Shown here piece by piece: positions 4,604 through 5,601 of a DNA stretch of 5,601 nt. The stretch is from UBA6197 sp047638075. Its GTDB lineage: Bacteria; Pseudomonadota; Alphaproteobacteria; Rhodobacterales; Rhodobacteraceae. Where the stretch lies: positions 1 to 5,601 of the forward strand of contig NZ_JBLJBV010000003.1 of assembly GCF_047638075.1 (NCBI RefSeq). The letters are read 5' to 3'. Below the pieces are notes generated by a model. That model was given only the letters and a program-made list of their open reading frames with translations, ran no database searches and was not told the origin of the DNA. Position numbers and translations under genes: made by a program. Position 1 is the stretch's first letter. Each line of letters starts with the position of its first letter.

Positions 4604-5601
4604 ATGTGCGCTAAAACTACCATGGAAGAATTTGAAGCCCTTTTGAACGAGAGCTTCGAGATTGACACCCCCGAAGAGGGCTCGGTTGTCAAAGGCAAGG
4701 TCATCGCTATCGAGGCCGGCCAGGCCATCATCGACGTCGGCTACAAAATGGAAGGCCGCGTTGATCTGAAAGAATTTGCCAACCCGGGCGAGGCCCCCTC
4801 GATCGCCGTTGGCGATGAGGTTGAGGTTTATCTTGACCGTGTTGAAAACGCGCGTGGCGAGGCTGTCATCAGCCGTGAAAAAGCCCGCCGCGAAGAAGCC
4901 TGGGACCGCCTTGAGCAGGCCTATGCGAAAGAAGAGCGCGTTGATGGCGCCATCTTCGGCCGCGTCAAGGGCGGCTTTACGGTCGATCTGGGCGGTGCCG
5001 TGGCCTTCTTGCCGGGCAGCCAGGTTGACGTGCGCCCGGTGCGCGATGCCGGCCCGCTGATGGGTCTCAAGCAGCCGTTCCAGATTCTGAAAATGGACCG
5101 TCGCCGTGGCAACATCGTCGTGTCGCGCCGTGCCATCCTGGAAGAAAGCCGCGCCGAACAGCGCGCCGAAGTCATCGGCAACCTGACCGAAGGTCAGACC
5201 GTCGACGGCGTGGTCAAGAACATCACCGAATACGGTGCGTTCGTTGATCTGGGCGGCGTTGATGGCCTGCTGCACGTCACCGATATGGCGTGGCGCCGGG
5301 TCAACCACCCGTCCGAGATTTTGGCAATCGGTGAAACCGTCAAGGTTCAGGTCGTCAAGATCAACAAGGAAACGCACCGCATCAGCCTTGGCATGAAGCA
5401 GTTGCAGAACGACCCGTGGGATTCGGTCGAATCGAAATTCCCGCTGGGGTCGGTCCACAAGGGCCGCGTGACCAACATCACCGATTACGGCGCATTTGTT
5501 GAGCTGGAAGCCGGTGTCGAGGGTCTGGTGCACGTTTCGGAAATGTCCTGGACCAAGAAGAACGTCCATCCGGGCAAGATCGTTTCCACCTCGCAAGAGG
5601 T
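4604..5601 (+). CDS. rpsA: 30S ribosomal protein S1, N-terminal part (3' end outside window)
   Basis: S1 binds mRNA on the 30S subunit and promotes translation initiation, mainly of structured or weakly SD-led messages. The visible 332 codons stay open to the window edge; the full protein is usually about 555-560 residues with six S1 (OB-fold) domains. Seen here are a ribosome-anchoring N terminus, MEEFEALLNESFE; domain 1 (about 24-93); domain 2 (about 110-175, with KGGFTVDLGGAVAFLPGSQV and DVRPVRD); domain 3 (about 196-265, with VKNITEYGAFVDLGGVDGLL); and the start of domain 4 (from about 280, with TNITDYGAFVELEAGVEGLV). Domains 3 and 4 are clear repeats of each other. ATG 4604 gives MCAKTTMEEFEALL; an in-frame ATG at 4622 would give MEEFEALL directly. 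Similar short leaders before MEEFEALL are usual in Rhodobacterales S1. Confidence 0.97.
   Translation, partial: MCAKTTMEEFEALLNESFEIDTPEEGSVVKGKVIAIEAGQAIIDVGYKMEGRVDLKEFANPGEAPSIAVGDEVEVYLDRVENARGEAVISREKARREEAWDRLEQAYAKEERVDGAIFGRVKGGFTVDLGGAVAFLPGSQVDVRPVRDAGPLMGLKQPFQILKMDRRRGNIVVSRRAILEESRAEQRAEVIGNLTEGQTVDGVVKNITEYGAFVDLGGVDGLLHVTDMAWRRVNHPSEILAIGETVKVQVVKINKETHRISLGMKQLQNDPWDSVESKFPLGSVHKGRVTNITDYGAFVELEAGVEGLVHVSEMSWTKKNVHPGKIVSTSQE

Noticed and set aside
4520..5596. Long minus-strand open frame opposite rpsA (358 codons)
   Set aside because: It is antisense to a fully recognisable S1 protein, and long opposite-strand frames are common over GC-rich, codon-biased genes. The translation shows no known motif.
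1..5601. Mobile element, CRISPR array, phage, toxin-antitoxin or defence system
   Set aside because: Every sizeable stretch is accounted for by conserved housekeeping genes, and no direct-repeat array, transposase, integrase or nuclease-like product was seen on either strand.

Overview
This is a GC-rich housekeeping stretch from an alphaproteobacterium, very probably of the order Rhodobacterales (Roseobacter/Rhodobacter relatives). Three things point there: the gene order lnt-metK-trmB followed by aroA-cmk-rpsA; proteins that read like Rhodobacterales orthologues; and, most tellingly, an SAM/SAH riboswitch directly upstream of metK, an RNA class known almost only from Rhodobacterales metK leaders. 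All genes are on the + strand, and almost all of the window is coding or short intergenic leader.

Layout: 1-372 is the 3' end of lnt (apolipoprotein N-acyltransferase). Positions 386-428 hold the SAM/SAH riboswitch, whose pseudoknot captures the metK Shine-Dalgarno sequence. metK (S-adenosylmethionine synthetase) runs 437-1603 and is followed by a GC-rich hairpin terminator (1614-1640). trmB (tRNA m7G46 methyltransferase, an SAM consumer) is at 1682-2407. A stop-codon-spanning hairpin with an AT-rich tail sits at the trmB end (2395-2440). aroA, a class II EPSP synthase, is at 2503-3849, and cmk (cytidylate kinase) at 3899-4495. A second hairpin terminator (4482-4510) carries the cmk stop codon in its loop. 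A 108-base leader precedes rpsA (ribosomal protein S1), which starts at 4604 and runs off the right edge.

How the parts relate: metK makes SAM and is controlled by feedback at translation initiation through the riboswitch. trmB spends SAM on tRNA modification but lies beyond a terminator, so its expression is probably partly uncoupled from metK. aroA (chorismate pathway), cmk (CMP/dCMP phosphorylation) and rpsA (mRNA binding on the 30S subunit) form the widespread aroA-cmk-rpsA neighbourhood. Strong ribosome binding sites precede aroA and cmk.

I found no mobile element, CRISPR array, tRNA/rRNA, phage or defence gene, and no sign of a new multi-gene system. The most interesting material is regulatory RNA: the riboswitch with an in-frame ATG inside its pseudoknot, the hairpins that straddle stop codons, and the rpsA leader. 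Among the proteins, the class II EPSP synthase with glycine at the glyphosate-determining site is the point worth a second look.
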